Source of the DNA: Peltaster fructicola
Lineage: Eukaryota > Ascomycota > Dothideomycetes
Direction: 5' to 3'
Assembly: GCA_001592805.2 (NCBI GenBank)
Contig: CP051140.1
Location: forward strand, 4,062,645 to 4,126,644
Length of the DNA stretch: 64,000 nucleotides
Shown piece by piece: positions 8,201 to 19,687 of the stretch (position 1 is its first letter; the number at the start of each line of letters is the position of its first letter). Below the pieces are notes generated by a model. It saw only the letters and a program-made list of their open reading frames with translations. It made no database searches and was not told the DNA's origin. The position numbers and the translations under genes are program-made.

Positions 8201-10856
8201 TGTTCAGAACACCTGGTGCTTACCCTATAGCATCTCACGATGTTGGCGTATGATACCAACGCAACTCCAAGTATTCAAGCCATTGTACACTACAAGGCGA
8301 CAGCTCAAGGAGGCACCACGATGCTAAGACCAAGTCATTCGAGGCTGTATTCGCAAGCTTCTCATATTGGCGGCGTGCAGCACGTATTGTCATTAGCACA
8401 GTGACTCGCTTGAGACTACAGCGAGCTGCTCTGGATATCTTGACCATGGCACAAGCGCTCGAGCAGTACACTGTGCTAGGTAGGAGTCCATCGATAGGTG
8501 CTACTTCGACTATGGAAAAATGAGCACACAATCCGGGCCACCAGCCGCGCCTCTCGCAACTTGACCTCCCGTTAAAGAACAGCCCGACACAGCATCATTA
8601 GCCACGGTCGCCGCCGTCAGCTGTATCATCGATATCACAATAGCTGAGCGACGGAAAGGATGATCTACGGCGTTCTTCACAACACGAGCGAAAATCCCCT
8701 TGGACTTCGAGTGCGCCATCAACCGAAAACCCAGATAGCTCTGTGGTATTGTGGACGAGGATATGACATCCACATGGCAGGCCTCAATCGCAGCAGCGGA
8801 ATTCTTTGACTCCCTGCTGTACAACCATGCGTAGAGACATCACTTCAGCGGGTACTTGAACTCGCAAGGACGACAAGCAACACTCTGCAGTAGAAACATC
8901 AGGTCAATAGCTAGGTAAGTGCTGTTCATGGATGACCACTCACGAGCCTGCCATCACTACAACGGCAGCAGCATCGACTTACTCGCAGTCGTGATCAGAG
9001 CCCAATAAAGTGGACAGTATGTTATGCATGTGCTGCTGGAAGTTCAGCACCTCACTGCACGGTCATCGGCTTCCTCGTTCGTACAGGAGAACGACAACAC
9101 CAGAACCGCTATTACACTGGTCAATCGTCCACGGAGCTTATTCACTGATGTCCCTGCTGGCAGGTCGATGGCTATCGTCAGGAGTACCACGGCAGGTGCT
9201 GGATACAAGACGAGTACTCAACCGTGAGTCCTAATCTCCTCTGTCACCTCTCCTGTCCTTTCAGAGGTCGGTCATTCCAGCTCTTTACTGAAGCACGAAC
9301 GATCAGCAAAATCCCACGGGAAGACTGTTCACGCTCGGCATGCGCACTCATTGCGCTCTTCTTGCTTGGCAAGCATGTGTCGTATCGCCGCTGTATGGTT
9401 GGATGAGTAGTCTTATCGAATGATTCTTCAGCTCGTATCCTGATATCTGCAATTGACAGCTCTTTAGATGCAGTCTCCAGGCCTGGAGCAGACTCAATCA
9501 TCTCGATGGAACAATCGTTGCGAATCTTGACTTCCTTGCTCTTTGCTCGAGAAAGTGATGCTTCGGCTGACAGGACACCTTCTGTGTCAGTCTGGCTACC
9601 TTGCTTCCTGTATCGAAGATGACTTCGATCTGGCTATCACAGCCGCAAAGTGTTGTAGAGCGCGTCTCTCTTCGTGTGCACAAGGAGTAGCTGCTCAGCA
9701 AGAGATGTTATGGGTTGAAGGATCATCTCGGTCGTTTGTTGTGGATGGGCTGTGCTTGTTGGCTCATGCCCAAACAAGCGTGTCATTTTCGTGTCGGAAG
9801 ACACTCAGTTTCCAACAACATTCATGCTTATCATAACATTCGACACAACACTACAGAGAGTTCTCTGAAAGTAATTCTGATCGAGCAACTGCCTGAGCAG
9901 CAAGATATAGGCTAAGTTGAGCTGGCATGACGATGTAGCATGATGGCTATACGATCGGAGCACATCCAGGACATCCACCATTTCTAAGCCGTTCACGATG
10001 CACATGGCAACGAGCCAGCGCAACGACACAGATCATAGCCTACCACGACCTCGTTAGCAGCACCTGTGCTTGTCAAAACGCGAATCTCCTTCACTCGACA
10101 ACGAAGCAGCTTCAATCGACCGCTACAGCGCATCAAGAGCAAATGTGTCAAAGACTAGCAGACATGCTGGATGTCCGTCGAATAGACTATCGCACGCCGC
10201 CATTGTCTGCAGGCTTGTACTGCGACGTCCAGCGTGAACAACGGCAAGAGCTTGTATAAGGTCCATGAGGGCACGATGATACATGCTATGCAGTCAGCGA
10301 TGATGCTCACTCTGTCTGCACGTCAAGCTCAATGCCATACCGCAGGATGTCTCACCAGGGCGAGCCATATGCTGTAAGAGAGCGGAAGAGCACTAGACGA
10401 ATCTCATCGCCCAGCGCACTGCCAGTAAATGAGCACTGGCTGTTGTTGCCAGTACAGAAAGCCGGCGCTTAGCACACGCTATGCAAGATCCGGGAATCAC
10501 AGCGATATGCTATATGAGCCCATGGAGCACCACAGCATAAGCGAGTTTCGCACGCAAGTGACAGCAGTGGTCATTGAGCTTTGATGACAAGGCAAGCTCT
10601 ATGAACTGGTAACGGTGTCATAGCATAGCTCCAACGACGACCCTACGCAATACATCATTACGGCACGATGTCCGCTGACTCGACTATAGGCTGTAGCAGA
10701 AAACGAATCACCTCGTATGCTAACATCGGACTACACAGTCTAGTCTCTTACGATCAAACCTCTTGGGACCAAGAGCGTGCGTACTGCTTGGAATATTTTG
10801 CTTGCCGCTCAACCACTTACAAGGACTGCGGAAATCGTCTGTCTATAGACCAAACC
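5290..10856. other. 5.5 kb region without recognised genes
   Basis: The first ~400 bases are the promoter and leader of the repeat precursor. From about 5700 to 10856 only short frames occur (mostly under 110 codons), on both strands, with no family resemblance and no convincing splice-joined exons. By eye the base composition looks like the rest of the window and not like an AT-rich, RIP-degraded transposon. It may be old relic sequence or hold non-coding transcripts. Confidence 0.5.
5408..5623 (-). promoter_or_regulatory. four copies of a 13-14 bp element upstream of the precursor gene
   Basis: On the plus strand GGAAGCCTGCCCT (5408-5420), GGAAGCCTGTTCCT (5498-5511), GGAAACCGGTCCT (5545-5557) and GGAAGCCTGTCCT (5611-5623) are one element repeated at spacings of 90, 47 and 66 bases. 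On the gene strand it reads approximately AGGACAGGCTTCC. The copies lie 119-334 bases before the ATG of the repeat precursor. They could be transcription-factor sites or part of a long 5' leader; a TATA-like ATATAAGG on the gene strand lies at about 5693-5700. Confidence 0.5.
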
Positions 10857-11335
10857 TCATCCCAACCAATACGCATCTTGGTCAGGTTTATCAGTTTTCT
10901 CATGCGTGTCGAATGTGTACAATCTCAAGAATCGACCATCGAGATCCTGCAACCCACATCAGTCGATCCCTGAGACACTCCCACCACACATACCTCGAAG
11001 ACAAGGACCCAACCAACGACGCCCTGCAGTACCGGGCTATGCTTCACACCTTGTTCGTCGAGCCACTTCTCCCATTGCTGAAGGTCTGCCTTGCCTTGCA
11101 CCGCAAAAGTTACTGGATCAAACTTCTTCTCCTTCTGTGCCTGCTCTGGACTCAACCGTAGCTCGACGATAGCGAACGAGAGATCCAACTCCACAGCATA
11201 GCGCTTCCCATTGGAGAAGTGGTCGAGATGTTCGAGATGCTTAGCGCCAAAGACTTTGACATACCAAGCAAATGCCGAATCAATATCGGCAACTGGGAAC
11301 TTGAGATGGTGGATACCCACCAAAGGAGGAGCCAT
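10857..11335 (-). CDS. VOC (glyoxalase/bleomycin-resistance fold) family protein
   Basis: Exons are 10994-11335 and 10857-10946 with a 47 nt intron (GTATGT...TTGCAG), giving 143 residues. The start MAPPLVGIHHLKFPV is chosen over an upstream in-frame ATG because it opens directly on the first beta strand of the fold. The VOC signature is clear: GIHHLKFPVADIDSAFAWY at the N-terminus and GVVGWVLVFEDLDGRFLRLY near the end, the latter rebuilt only after splicing, which supports the intron. These small proteins bind a metal between paired beta-alpha-beta units and act in isomerisation, dioxygenation or resistance; the substrate cannot be told. It is divergent from the SDR gene at 11491, with 155 bases between the two starts. 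Confidence 0.8.
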
Positions 11336-11490
11336 TGTAGAGCCCCTCCTAGTATTTTGTCGCTCGTTATATAATACTATCGCGGATAAAATTGCGGTCG
11401 ACTCACAGCTTAGCACTGGGGCTCTCCACATCCCGGTGGGTAAGTAAAGAATAAAGCGGCCGGAAAGCGACCTCTATCAAGGTAACAACA
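11336..11490. promoter_or_regulatory. bidirectional promoter of the VOC and SDR genes
   Basis: These 155 bases separate two divergent start codons. They contain a TATA-like stretch (GTTATATAATAC, near 11370) and GCGGATAA (near 11386), which includes a GATA-type core. Sharing so short an intergenic region suggests, but does not prove, co-expression. Confidence 0.5.
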
Positions 11491-12340
11491 ATGTCTCGAG
11501 TACTCGCAGGAAAGACTGCTATTGTCACAGGTGCATCTCGCGGTATCGGTGCGGCCATCTGCGAGAATCTCGCCGCCAAAGGATGCAACCTCATCATGAA
11601 TTACAGTGCTTCGGCAGAGAAGACTGAAGCTCTGGCTAAGAAGCTGGAGAAGCACGACATCAAATGTATACCAGTTCAAGCAGATATGGGCAGCATCGAT
11701 GGTCCAGCGAAGGTCGCCGCCGTCGCAGACAGAATCGATATCATCATCAACAATGCTGGTGTCGCAGGCGACAAGTTCATTGAAGACAGCGACCCTGACC
11801 ACTTCGCCTACATCATGAACGTCAATGTGAGAGGTCCACTTCTCCTAATGAAGGCTGCTCAATCAAAGCTGCCACATGATCGATCTGGTCGTATCGTCAA
11901 CATCAGCAGCGTCTCCTCATCGCTCGGCTTCCACGGTCAGTCAGTCTATGGAGCATCAAAGGCCGCTCTCGAGGCAATGACACGAACATGGGCACGAGAG
12001 CTTGCAGAACGAGCAACCGTCAATGCTGTTAACCCCGGTCCTGTGGCAACAGACATGTACGCAGGCACAAGCATCGAGTTCCAGAAAGGAATGTCACACT
12101 GGACCAAGAACTCTCCGTTGGCCGCGATCAGAGATAGCGATAGACAAGAGTTCATTGACAACGCCGAGCTAGCAGGAGGCCGACCGGTAAGTTGTTTCTC
12201 GCTGGCTGATACTTTGCTAACAAGCTCAGGCAACTGAACAAGATGTGGCTGGTGTTGTAGCAATGCTTTGTACTCCCGACTCTGCATGGTGCACAGGCAG
12301 TGTCATCTGCGCCAACGGAGGGATGAGATTTAGCCCATAA
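11491..12340 (+). CDS. short-chain dehydrogenase/reductase (SDR)
   Basis: Exons are 11491-12186 and 12230-12340 with a 43 nt intron (GTAAGT...GCTCAG), giving 268 residues. Classical SDR features are all visible: the nucleotide-binding TGASRGIG (13-20), NNAG (87-90), the Ser in NISS (about 139) and the catalytic YGASK (Y153, K157), followed by NPGPVATDMY. Exon 2 supplies the usual C-terminus ending SVICANGGMRFSP, of the type seen in 3-oxoacyl-ACP reductase-like and short-chain alcohol dehydrogenases. It probably uses NADP(H), as suggested by SRG in the glycine-rich loop. The substrate is unknown. Its neighbour in the divergent direction is a VOC protein. The 3' end overlaps the CDS of the convergent gene by 11 bases. 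Confidence 0.9.
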
Positions 12341-14303
12341 TCAACCTTTCACACCTCTCCTTCTCGCGTTCCACCAGTTGCAGCAGATCATGTGAGCTCT
12401 CACGTAGAAAGCTCTTCTCTGAGACCAACGAAATGCTTCTCCAGTGTCCTTTGCGGTCGTCGATGACCGTAGCTGATGGATATCGTGTGATCTTGACTGG
12501 TGAGAACGGCCTTGAGACGCAGTCGCTGTACATGGCAGAGAATTGCTCTGCAGACATGTCGTGCGCGCCATCAGACTGTACCATCAGCTTGAAAGTCGGT
12601 AGGTCACCACGACTCTGCTCAACTAAAGCGCTTGATCGTCTTGTGTCCACAGATATGCTGTTGCGCTTACCCTGCGATATACTGAGTCGCTGCATTGGCT
12701 GCACAGACAAACTGCCACGCTCATCTTCAGTCTGCACACTCGATCCTTGACCTACAGGCAAAGTTCTACGCTTGTCCTCTGTTGGTACACTCGATCTTTG
12801 ACCCGTTGGCAAGCTGCAACGCTTTCCTTCAACCCAATCTGGAGGTTCCTCATTTGCAAACGTTGGCATCGACGGTGGTAGCATTTCTAGCTCAGGGTCA
12901 CGAAGCTTGCCAGAGCCCCAGATCGATGTACGATGTCCTTTGCCATGGAAGCCCGATGTTGTGAAGAGATCCGTGTAGTAGCGTTTGACATTCTTCAGCT
13001 TGATAACGACAGGGCTCACCAAGTGTCCTCGATCTGTGTACGGCTGTGGTGTGGCAAAGTCTCGAACATGAACATCGTCCTCAATGCCAGTAGCGCCAGC
13101 ACGATATCCACGATCGTAGGACGGCCATTTGCACCATGAGCTCTGGGTGTGTCCGAGGGTGCGGGTGCTTTCAGAGGTCGTTTGCATCGAGGATCACTTA
13201 AATCGAGCATGCAGACGTCCAAGGGATCGAAGTCGCCATCCTCGTCGTGATGGCCTGCTCCTGACCATGTGGTTGTCACAAATGACGGAGCTTGAACATC
13301 AAGTTTGCTTGCTGAGCGAAATAGAGCTTTCTCTTGTAGTTGTCTTCCCAGAGCATTCTCCATTAGAGTATTGGAAGCTCTGCTTGGTGATCGACTGGAT
13401 CGTAGTCGTGCAACGATTCCTGTGGCAGCTTTGTCCTCTTGCTGAATCTCGACCATCTTCTGGAAGTCACAGGATGCCCCCCAACGACGATCATCGCCAC
13501 AGACTGAGAGTTTACGCTCGTAATCGGCGAACGTCTCACCTTCTGGCGTGAGAAGATCCTTAGCAGAAGGTGCGGGATTAGCTGATGTAGCGACAACAGC
13601 ATCAGTCGGGACCGATGTGACTATGCAAGGCAAGCTTGGTGGTGCTTGACTGGTCGATATAGTCCTTGACGTCGACGAGCGATGGATGGGACCGCCATTG
13701 ACAGGCTTGTCTTGTGCTTTTGGTACGGATAGCAGTCCTCCATCAGCCTTGGCCGGATCGTCCTGAAATGCAGTGCCCAGCTCTTGAGACAATACTGTTG
13801 ATTCAGTGACAGACCGATTAGCATTGCCTTGCGTCATATCGCTCTTCGAGGCCTCAACCTCTGCTGAACCATCAAAAACTCGACATATAGCCAGCATGTC
13901 CTCGGTACTGTAACTCGAAGAAGGTGAGCGACCATGCTGAGGGGCTGTCTCTTCACTACAAAGGACAGTCAGCATTCCCATAGTGTATGCACTCTCCTCA
14001 CCTTTTCACCCACTCAAGCACATCCTCACTCGTCAACAGACCAGGATCGGCATCGTAGATCTGGCTCTTCAACGACTTCGCTGTGCTCTTCCTCTGCAGA
14101 TGACTCTTCAACTTGGAAACAATACTCGGGCTGCGGACCAGCGTCTGATCGACCGATGGTGGTCGTTTCACACGAAGCGCATGTGGATGGTCATGAGGTA
14201 ACGCCGTCACCGCAAAGATCGGATCGAGGTCGACGAGGCGAATCGGTTGTTCCGGCGATTGAGATCGCTCAGGTTTGATGCAACAGACAGTCATGGTTGA
14301 CAA
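12330..14303 (-). CDS. hypothetical low-complexity protein, multi-exon
   Basis: Exon 1 is 14002-14303, from MSTMTVCCIKPERSQSPEQP. A 46 nt intron (13956-14001, GTGAGG...TTGTAG) leads into exon 2 in frame, giving VKSEETAPQHGRSPSSS. Exon 2 stays open down to about 13016, and the C-terminal part lies in another frame that runs to the stop at 12330. The frames can be joined by an intron whose donor is near 13126 (GTGCAA) and whose acceptor is near 13052 or 13025; I could not decide which. The product, around 600 residues, is rich in Ser, Pro and charged residues with repeats of the type SLPTGQRSSVPTEDKR, and has no domain that I recognise. A regulatory or scaffold role is only a guess. The CDS end overlaps the SDR CDS by 11 bases, tail to tail. 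Confidence 0.6.
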
Positions 14304-14664
14304 AATACAATGATAAAATGAAGCTTAGGATCGAGACCAACGTCGACATCTTGATTGAAGTTGTATCTTGCGCCTGCGTTATGTCAACAAACTCGTATTG
14401 AAGCAGGATCCTCCTGATCTGCTTCACATGTCAGCAAGAGCTGATCACCACACTCGTACAACACCATTACAATGCTTCCCATTATCATCGTTGAGATGAT
14501 ACACAAACTTTTGTTCGAAGCACTCCATATTTTTGTTGAACTCCCAACGCTCTTCCTGGGTATCATATTGTTGAAAGAATCAAAAGACAAGCAGCAGTTG
14601 AAGTGCTAGCTCGTATCCCTAGTCACTGGCATTGTAGCCGTGCTAGTTCAGAATCCTGCCGCAT
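14304..14664. other. intergenic region
   Basis: It holds the 5' region of the low-complexity protein (-) and the 3' UTR of methionine synthase (-). No gene was recognised. Confidence 0.5.
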
Positions 14665-16977
14665 CTATTTGCTGTACTTCTGTCGGAAGAACTTGGCAGC
14701 GTTGACCATGTTGGTAAGAGCCTCTTTGGTCTCCTTCCATTGACGAGTCTTCAGTCCACAGTCTGGGTTGACCCAAAGCTGCTCTGGCTTGAGGTACTGC
14801 AGCATCTCCTCGATGCGGCCCTTGATCTCCTCCTCAGATGGAACACGTGGGCTGTGAATGTCGTAGACACCTGGTCCGATGTGGCGTGGGTATGCCTCGT
14901 CGATGAAGACCTTCAAGAGCTTGGCATCAGACTTGCTGTTCTCGATCGACAGGACGTCTGCATCCAGGGCAGCAATGGCGTGGAAGAAGTCCTGGAATTC
15001 GGAGTAGCAGAAGTGAGAGTGGATCTGAGTAGAGTCGGCAACACCAGCAGCAGACAGCTTGAAGCTGTCGACAGCCCAGCTGAGGTACTTCTCGCGCTCG
15101 GATCCTGCACGGAGTGGAAGACCCTCACGGAGAGCTGGCTCGTCAATCTGGATGACATTGACACCAGCAGCCTCGAGCTCGACGACCTCGTCACGGAGAG
15201 CGAGTGCCAACTGCTGTGCCTGGACGGACTGGTGAACATCGTCACGTGGGAAGGACCATCGCAGGCAGGTGATTGGACCAGTCAACATGCCCTTCATTGG
15301 CTTGCTGCTGACAGAGGCAGCGTACTTGCTCTCCTTGACAGACATAGCAGCTGGTCGGGAGATGTCACCAACAATGATTGGTGGTCGGACGCATCGAGAA
15401 CCGTATGACTGAACCCATGCGTGTGTGGTGAACGCGTATCCGTCAAGACGCTCGCCGAAGTACTGAACCATGTCGTTACGCTCTGGCTCACCGTGAACCA
15501 GGACGTCAAGGTCAAGCTCCTCCTGGATCTTGACTGTGTCGCGAATCTCCTTCTCGATGAACTTCTCGTACTCCTCAGCAGTGATCTCACCCTTGGTGAA
15601 CTTGTTACGCTGGATACGGATGTCCTTTGTCTGTGGGAAGGAGCCAATTGTGGTGGTTGGGAAGATTGGAAGGTTGAGGTGCTTCTTCTGCTGCTCGTAA
15701 CGGGTTGGGAATGGGTTCTTTCGCTCGTGCATCTCCTTGGTGACCTCAGATTGTCGCTTCTTGACCTCCTGGTTGTTTGTACGCTTAGAGCTTGCTCGTG
15801 CCTCGATGCTCTTTGCGTTAGCCTCAAGCTCGCTCTTGACAGATGCTGGACCCTCGGTGACAGCCTTGGCAATGGTGGTGATCTCGACGACCTTCTCGCT
15901 GGCGAATGAGAACCAGTCGTGGACCTCCGAGTCGAGGTTCTTCTCGCTGGCGAGTGTGTGTGGTGTGTGGAGGAGAGAAGAGGATGTGGCGGCAATGACT
16001 CGGTCCTTGCCGAGCTTCTGAACTGCGGTCTCAATAACCTCGATGGCCTTCTTGAAGTTGGTCTTCCAGATGTTACGTCCGTCAACGACACCGGCAGACA
16101 GGATCTGCTTTGGTCCAAGGTGCTCAAGAACCTTCTCGAGCTGCTCTGGGTTTCGGACGAGGTCAACGTGGAAGCCGTATGTGTTCTGAAGGGCGCTGTC
16201 AATGACATCGAAGTTGTGGACGACATCACCGAAGTAGGTAGTCAGGACGAGGTTTGGACCAGCGCTTCCTTGGAGAGCGGTGAGTTTCTCGTATGCTGGC
16301 TTGAATGCCTGCTTGACCTTTGATGGCAGATCGAAGACGAGGACTGGCTCATCGATTTGGACAGTCTCTGCACCTGCCTCCTTGAGCTCCTTCAAGAGCT
16401 GCTCGTAGACTGGGAGGAGCTTCTCCAAGAGTGTGATTGGGTCGACAGACTGACCACGGTCGGCCTTTCCGAGGGCCAAGAATGAGACTGGTCCAACAAG
16501 GACTGGTCGTGTCTTGATACCAGCCTCAAGAGCCTCCTTGAAGTGCACGACTGGCTTTGAGTTCTGTGCAAGCTTGAACTCCTGGTTGTCCTGGAAGGTT
16601 GGCTTGACGTAGTGGTAGTTAGAGTCGAACCACTTCACCATCTCCAATGCTGGCACATCAACGCCGTCCTTCTGGTGTCCACGTCCCATGGCGAAGTACT
16701 GGTCGAGTGGCTCGAGCTTTTGCTGTGAGTATCGTGGTGGGACTGCGTCGAAGAAGAGGATGTGGTCGAGAACATGGTCGTAGAATGCAAAGTCGTTGCT
16801 TGGGATAACGTCGACGCCGGCGTCCTTCTGGATCTTCCAGTGCTCAAGACGAAGTCTCTTGCCCTCAGCGAGAAGCTCATCACGAGAAAGCTTGCCTCCC
16901 CAGTATGCTTCGTTTGCCTTCTTCAGCTCACGGAGCTTGCCCATGCGAGGGAAACCGAGAACTGCTGACTGAACCAT
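14665..16977 (-). CDS. MET6: cobalamin-independent methionine synthase
   Basis: The uninterrupted 770-residue frame is full length for the fungal MetE/Met6 family. It transfers the methyl group of 5-methyltetrahydropteroyl(tri)glutamate to homocysteine, making methionine in the cytosol. The N-terminal half (MVQSAVLGFPRMGKLRELKK onward) is the folate-contacting barrel and the C-terminal half the catalytic barrel. The zinc ligands are visible as H655 and C657 in HSHFCYSEF, E679 in SIENS and C740 in NPDCG, in the spacing known for fungal enzymes. The start follows a pyrimidine-rich, then CA-rich leader. The lack of introns and the strongly biased codons (for example repeated CTC/AAG/GAG) suggest high expression. 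Confidence 0.97.
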   Translation of the reverse strand: MVQSAVLGFPRMGKLRELKKANEAYWGGKLSRDELLAEGKRLRLEHWKIQKDAGVDVIPSNDFAFYDHVLDHILFFDAVPPRYSQQKLEPLDQYFAMGRGHQKDGVDVPALEMVKWFDSNYHYVKPTFQDNQEFKLAQNSKPVVHFKEALEAGIKTRPVLVGPVSFLALGKADRGQSVDPITLLEKLLPVYEQLLKELKEAGAETVQIDEPVLVFDLPSKVKQAFKPAYEKLTALQGSAGPNLVLTTYFGDVVHNFDVIDSALQNTYGFHVDLVRNPEQLEKVLEHLGPKQILSAGVVDGRNIWKTNFKKAIEVIETAVQKLGKDRVIAATSSSLLHTPHTLASEKNLDSEVHDWFSFASEKVVEITTIAKAVTEGPASVKSELEANAKSIEARASSKRTNNQEVKKRQSEVTKEMHERKNPFPTRYEQQKKHLNLPIFPTTTIGSFPQTKDIRIQRNKFTKGEITAEEYEKFIEKEIRDTVKIQEELDLDVLVHGEPERNDMVQYFGERLDGYAFTTHAWVQSYGSRCVRPPIIVGDISRPAAMSVKESKYAASVSSKPMKGMLTGPITCLRWSFPRDDVHQSVQAQQLALALRDEVVELEAAGVNVIQIDEPALREGLPLRAGSEREKYLSWAVDSFKLSAAGVADSTQIHSHFCYSEFQDFFHAIAALDADVLSIENSKSDAKLLKVFIDEAYPRHIGPGVYDIHSPRVPSEEEIKGRIEEMLQYLKPEQLWVNPDCGLKTRQWKETKEALTNMVNAAKFFRQKYSK

Positions 16978-17600
16978 CTTGAATATGTGTTTTGTGTGAA
17001 TGATGAAGAATGAAGAGAGAAGAAATGGTGGGAGGAAAAGGTAAGATTTTTGAACGAAGAGAACGCGGAAGGCGGGGCACTGATTGTGTGCTATCGGGAT
17101 TCTTCAGTGGGGTGGACCCTGCTTCGATTTTTTGAATGGCCACGAAGAAATGATACAGGGTTCAGATCCATTGGTTACCAGCGAGGAAGAAAGATGAGCA
17201 GTCGTTGACCGCCTTTGATTCAGAGGAGTGGTACGCATGATCCTGTCATCAGTTTGCCGTGTGAATCGAAGTATACACGGCAGCCTGTGATCCTTTGGCC
17301 GTCGCCGACAGCGGCATCGAATATGATTACCAGCCTCTGGACAGCTCACTAGAGGCAATCCACATGGTGAAGCTAAGGAACTAGAGCATATGAAAGTGGC
17401 GATGCAGGACGAGCACAGAGCAGTCCACCATAAAGCAAATTGCCATGCAGCTATCCTAGCACTTGGTATAGTATCCAGCACGCTGTAGCAGGCACAGCTC
17501 AACCCCAATTCTGGTAGGACTTATCGATGTGATTATGCGGCAGCATCATCGAGTTCTGCCCGTAGTCGATGCCGGATTCCTCGTCTCAGCAAGACGAGCT
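16978..17600. other. intergenic region with methionine synthase promoter
   Basis: It contains the MET6 promoter (TC-rich stretch at about 17003-17035 next to the start) and the 3' UTR of the Zn2Cys6 regulator. No further gene was recognised. Confidence 0.5.
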
Positions 17601-19687
17601 TCACGCCCATTGGAGATCGATTGAATCACCTGATGGAAGGAGAGCAGAATCCAGATGCCACCAGTCCTCGCCATAGGTGTTCGCCAGGTCGCCAAAGTCG
17701 AAGCTTGTCTCGTGCACTTGTCCAATGCACCCCGGCGGCTGTGAGTACCCAAGGCTGAGCGCTAACTTCTGGTCATCAGTAATACTGGATTGTAGCAAGG
17801 TGCTCTCGTCCGGAGGTGTCATTTGGCTCATGCTAACCAGTTGGTCGAGCCTTGGCTCTTCCTTGACGACCGTCAAGCTGTACGCAGGTATTGGTCGATC
17901 GAGGGTGTCAGCGTCGACTTCGTTGCCTGTAGAATTCCCTGGTAGAATGCTTTCCACCGAGAACGATCCTTTTGCAACATGTGTCTCGCACAAGGAGACG
18001 AGGCGTTGCCACTATAGCAAGTCAGCTTCGGTTAGCATCGAAACTCATACATACCAATCGTTCCAATATTGCCCAGAATGGCTTCATGCCCTGCAGCACT
18101 GTCATGTTGAGACCAAGATTCTTCCTCGCTGTTTCACCAAGCGCTGGTGAACTTATCATGGTGACATGTATCGAGCCTGCAACATACATGCAATAGCCAA
18201 CATATGGTGGGAGCTTGGCATAGTCGCAGTCGAAAGCAATCAGATCGTTGGCTATCTCAGCCAAACCCGCTGCACTACGGATTGAAGCCTCAGTGCTCAT
18301 CTTGATGATTTCTGCTGGTAAGTTGCATGATAACTTTCCACTGAAGCGAGGAACCAACGACGAGTGGAGGGTCAATCGGCAGTGATGCAGCATTGTGTGT
18401 AGAGCGCTGAAGATCGAGTCTTGTTTGTAGACGACTTGCTCGAAGAGATTCCTCTTCGAGTATGCCAGCGATGGGTGGATCGTCGTGAGCCACTCGGCCA
18501 GCTCTTGTTGCAGATTCAGCAGGCTCGTCAGGACCTCATTCTGTGTGGATGTCCTTCGTGATGCTATGTGATCACGCACTTTTGCCCTAACAGGTCAGCA
18601 CAATCTCCTGTTGGACCCCATCCTTACCAGAAGAACAGAAAGGTCAAGAATTGCGCCCAAAGACTGAAGTTGTCTTCTGGTCGAGATCTTGCTAAGGCTT
18701 GGACGAGTGTCAATCGTGACTCCTCCTGACCTGCAGCGAATGCCGGCTCGCTGATTGGCAAAGGTGTGTCCAGTGCAAGACTATCTGCTGTACTACCTGT
18801 GACATAATCATCAGAATTGACGCAGCTGTGAAGCCAGCCAGCCCAAAAACAGCGACGAGTCGTCTCTCCTTCGAGCCAGCTTTGCGCCTTGAGCAAGGCA
18901 GGATCCATAAGCAACGAGCGTGCCGCTCTATAAGAGATGCCTGGTAGTGTCAGCTGCGTGGATTCACAGCAATCTTATACATACCGAGAACATCGCATTG
19001 CGATGAGAATCAGCCCGCGCGAACCAGAAGTAGCCAAGGTTGTGACACGTCTGAATGCTCTCGAGCGAAGGCCGGTCGATGATCTGGAGGACTTCCTTAC
19101 CAGCTGCTAGAGCGAACTCCTCACCAAGTTTTCGGAGATCGCCAAGATGCTGCAATTGAGCTCGCTGCTCGTGGTTCTGTAGTGTCTCGACAAGGAGGAA
19201 GCTAGATATGTTGGCAGAGCTCTTCCGAACACAACAAGACGTACTTGGTACCCAATGCATATACCGCCAACAGTGCGTGTCGTGGCAAGGTGCCAGCATC
19301 AAAGGCCTGCTCAAAGGAAGGTCTGTGATACAGCAAGCTCGACTTGAAGACGCCTGTGAAGTACAGATCGATCAGAGTTCGTTGCTCTGAAATGCTGAGG
19401 TCTGTGCCTGATTCTACTGATGATACTTCAGCTTTGGCTGTAGGCTTGTCTAGCTTCGGCCTCGATGTCTCGGTCCTACTTCGCGGAGGCTTGCGTCGAG
19501 CGGCGATGAGCTTGCGATCTGGAGGCTCTGGGTATGAGCACAATGCTCCAATCCTGGTGCATCTCGCGCATTCGGGAGCTCTGCGGTCACAACGCAGCTG
19601 AGGGGTTATCAGTGAAGTGTGGAGGTTTCATGATTGACCAACCTTCTGTGTCCGACATCGACGACAAGCAGGTTGTTCTGTTGCCAT
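17601..19687 (-). CDS. Zn(II)2Cys6 transcription factor with fungal-specific regulatory domain
   Basis: Six exons (19643-19687, 19245-19597, 18981-19201, 18628-18940, 18055-18586, 17601-18011) are joined by introns of 40-45 nt and give 624 residues. The zinc cluster spans the first intron: ACRRCRTQK, then LRCDRRAPECARC and a last Cys in ALCSYP, that is CX2CX6CX6CX2CX6C. Splicing is supported because each junction restores the family pattern, for example the segment FSVCISYRAARSLL and then RRCFWAGW, typical of the fungal_trans (MHR) domain at about residues 100-330. The DNA-binding and activating role in the nucleus follows from the family; the target genes are unknown. The nearest plausible targets are the adjacent hydrolase or methionine synthase, with no direct evidence. 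Confidence 0.88.

Noticed and set aside
14740-16323. Frames of 120-311 codons on both strands over methionine synthase
   Set aside because: These arise from the biased codons of the highly expressed MET6 gene.
18941-18984. GTATGT donor at 18984 for the third intron of the Zn2Cys6 gene
   Set aside because: It shifts the frame with the CCAG acceptor; the GTATAA donor four bases later keeps the frame and restores FSVCISYRAAR.
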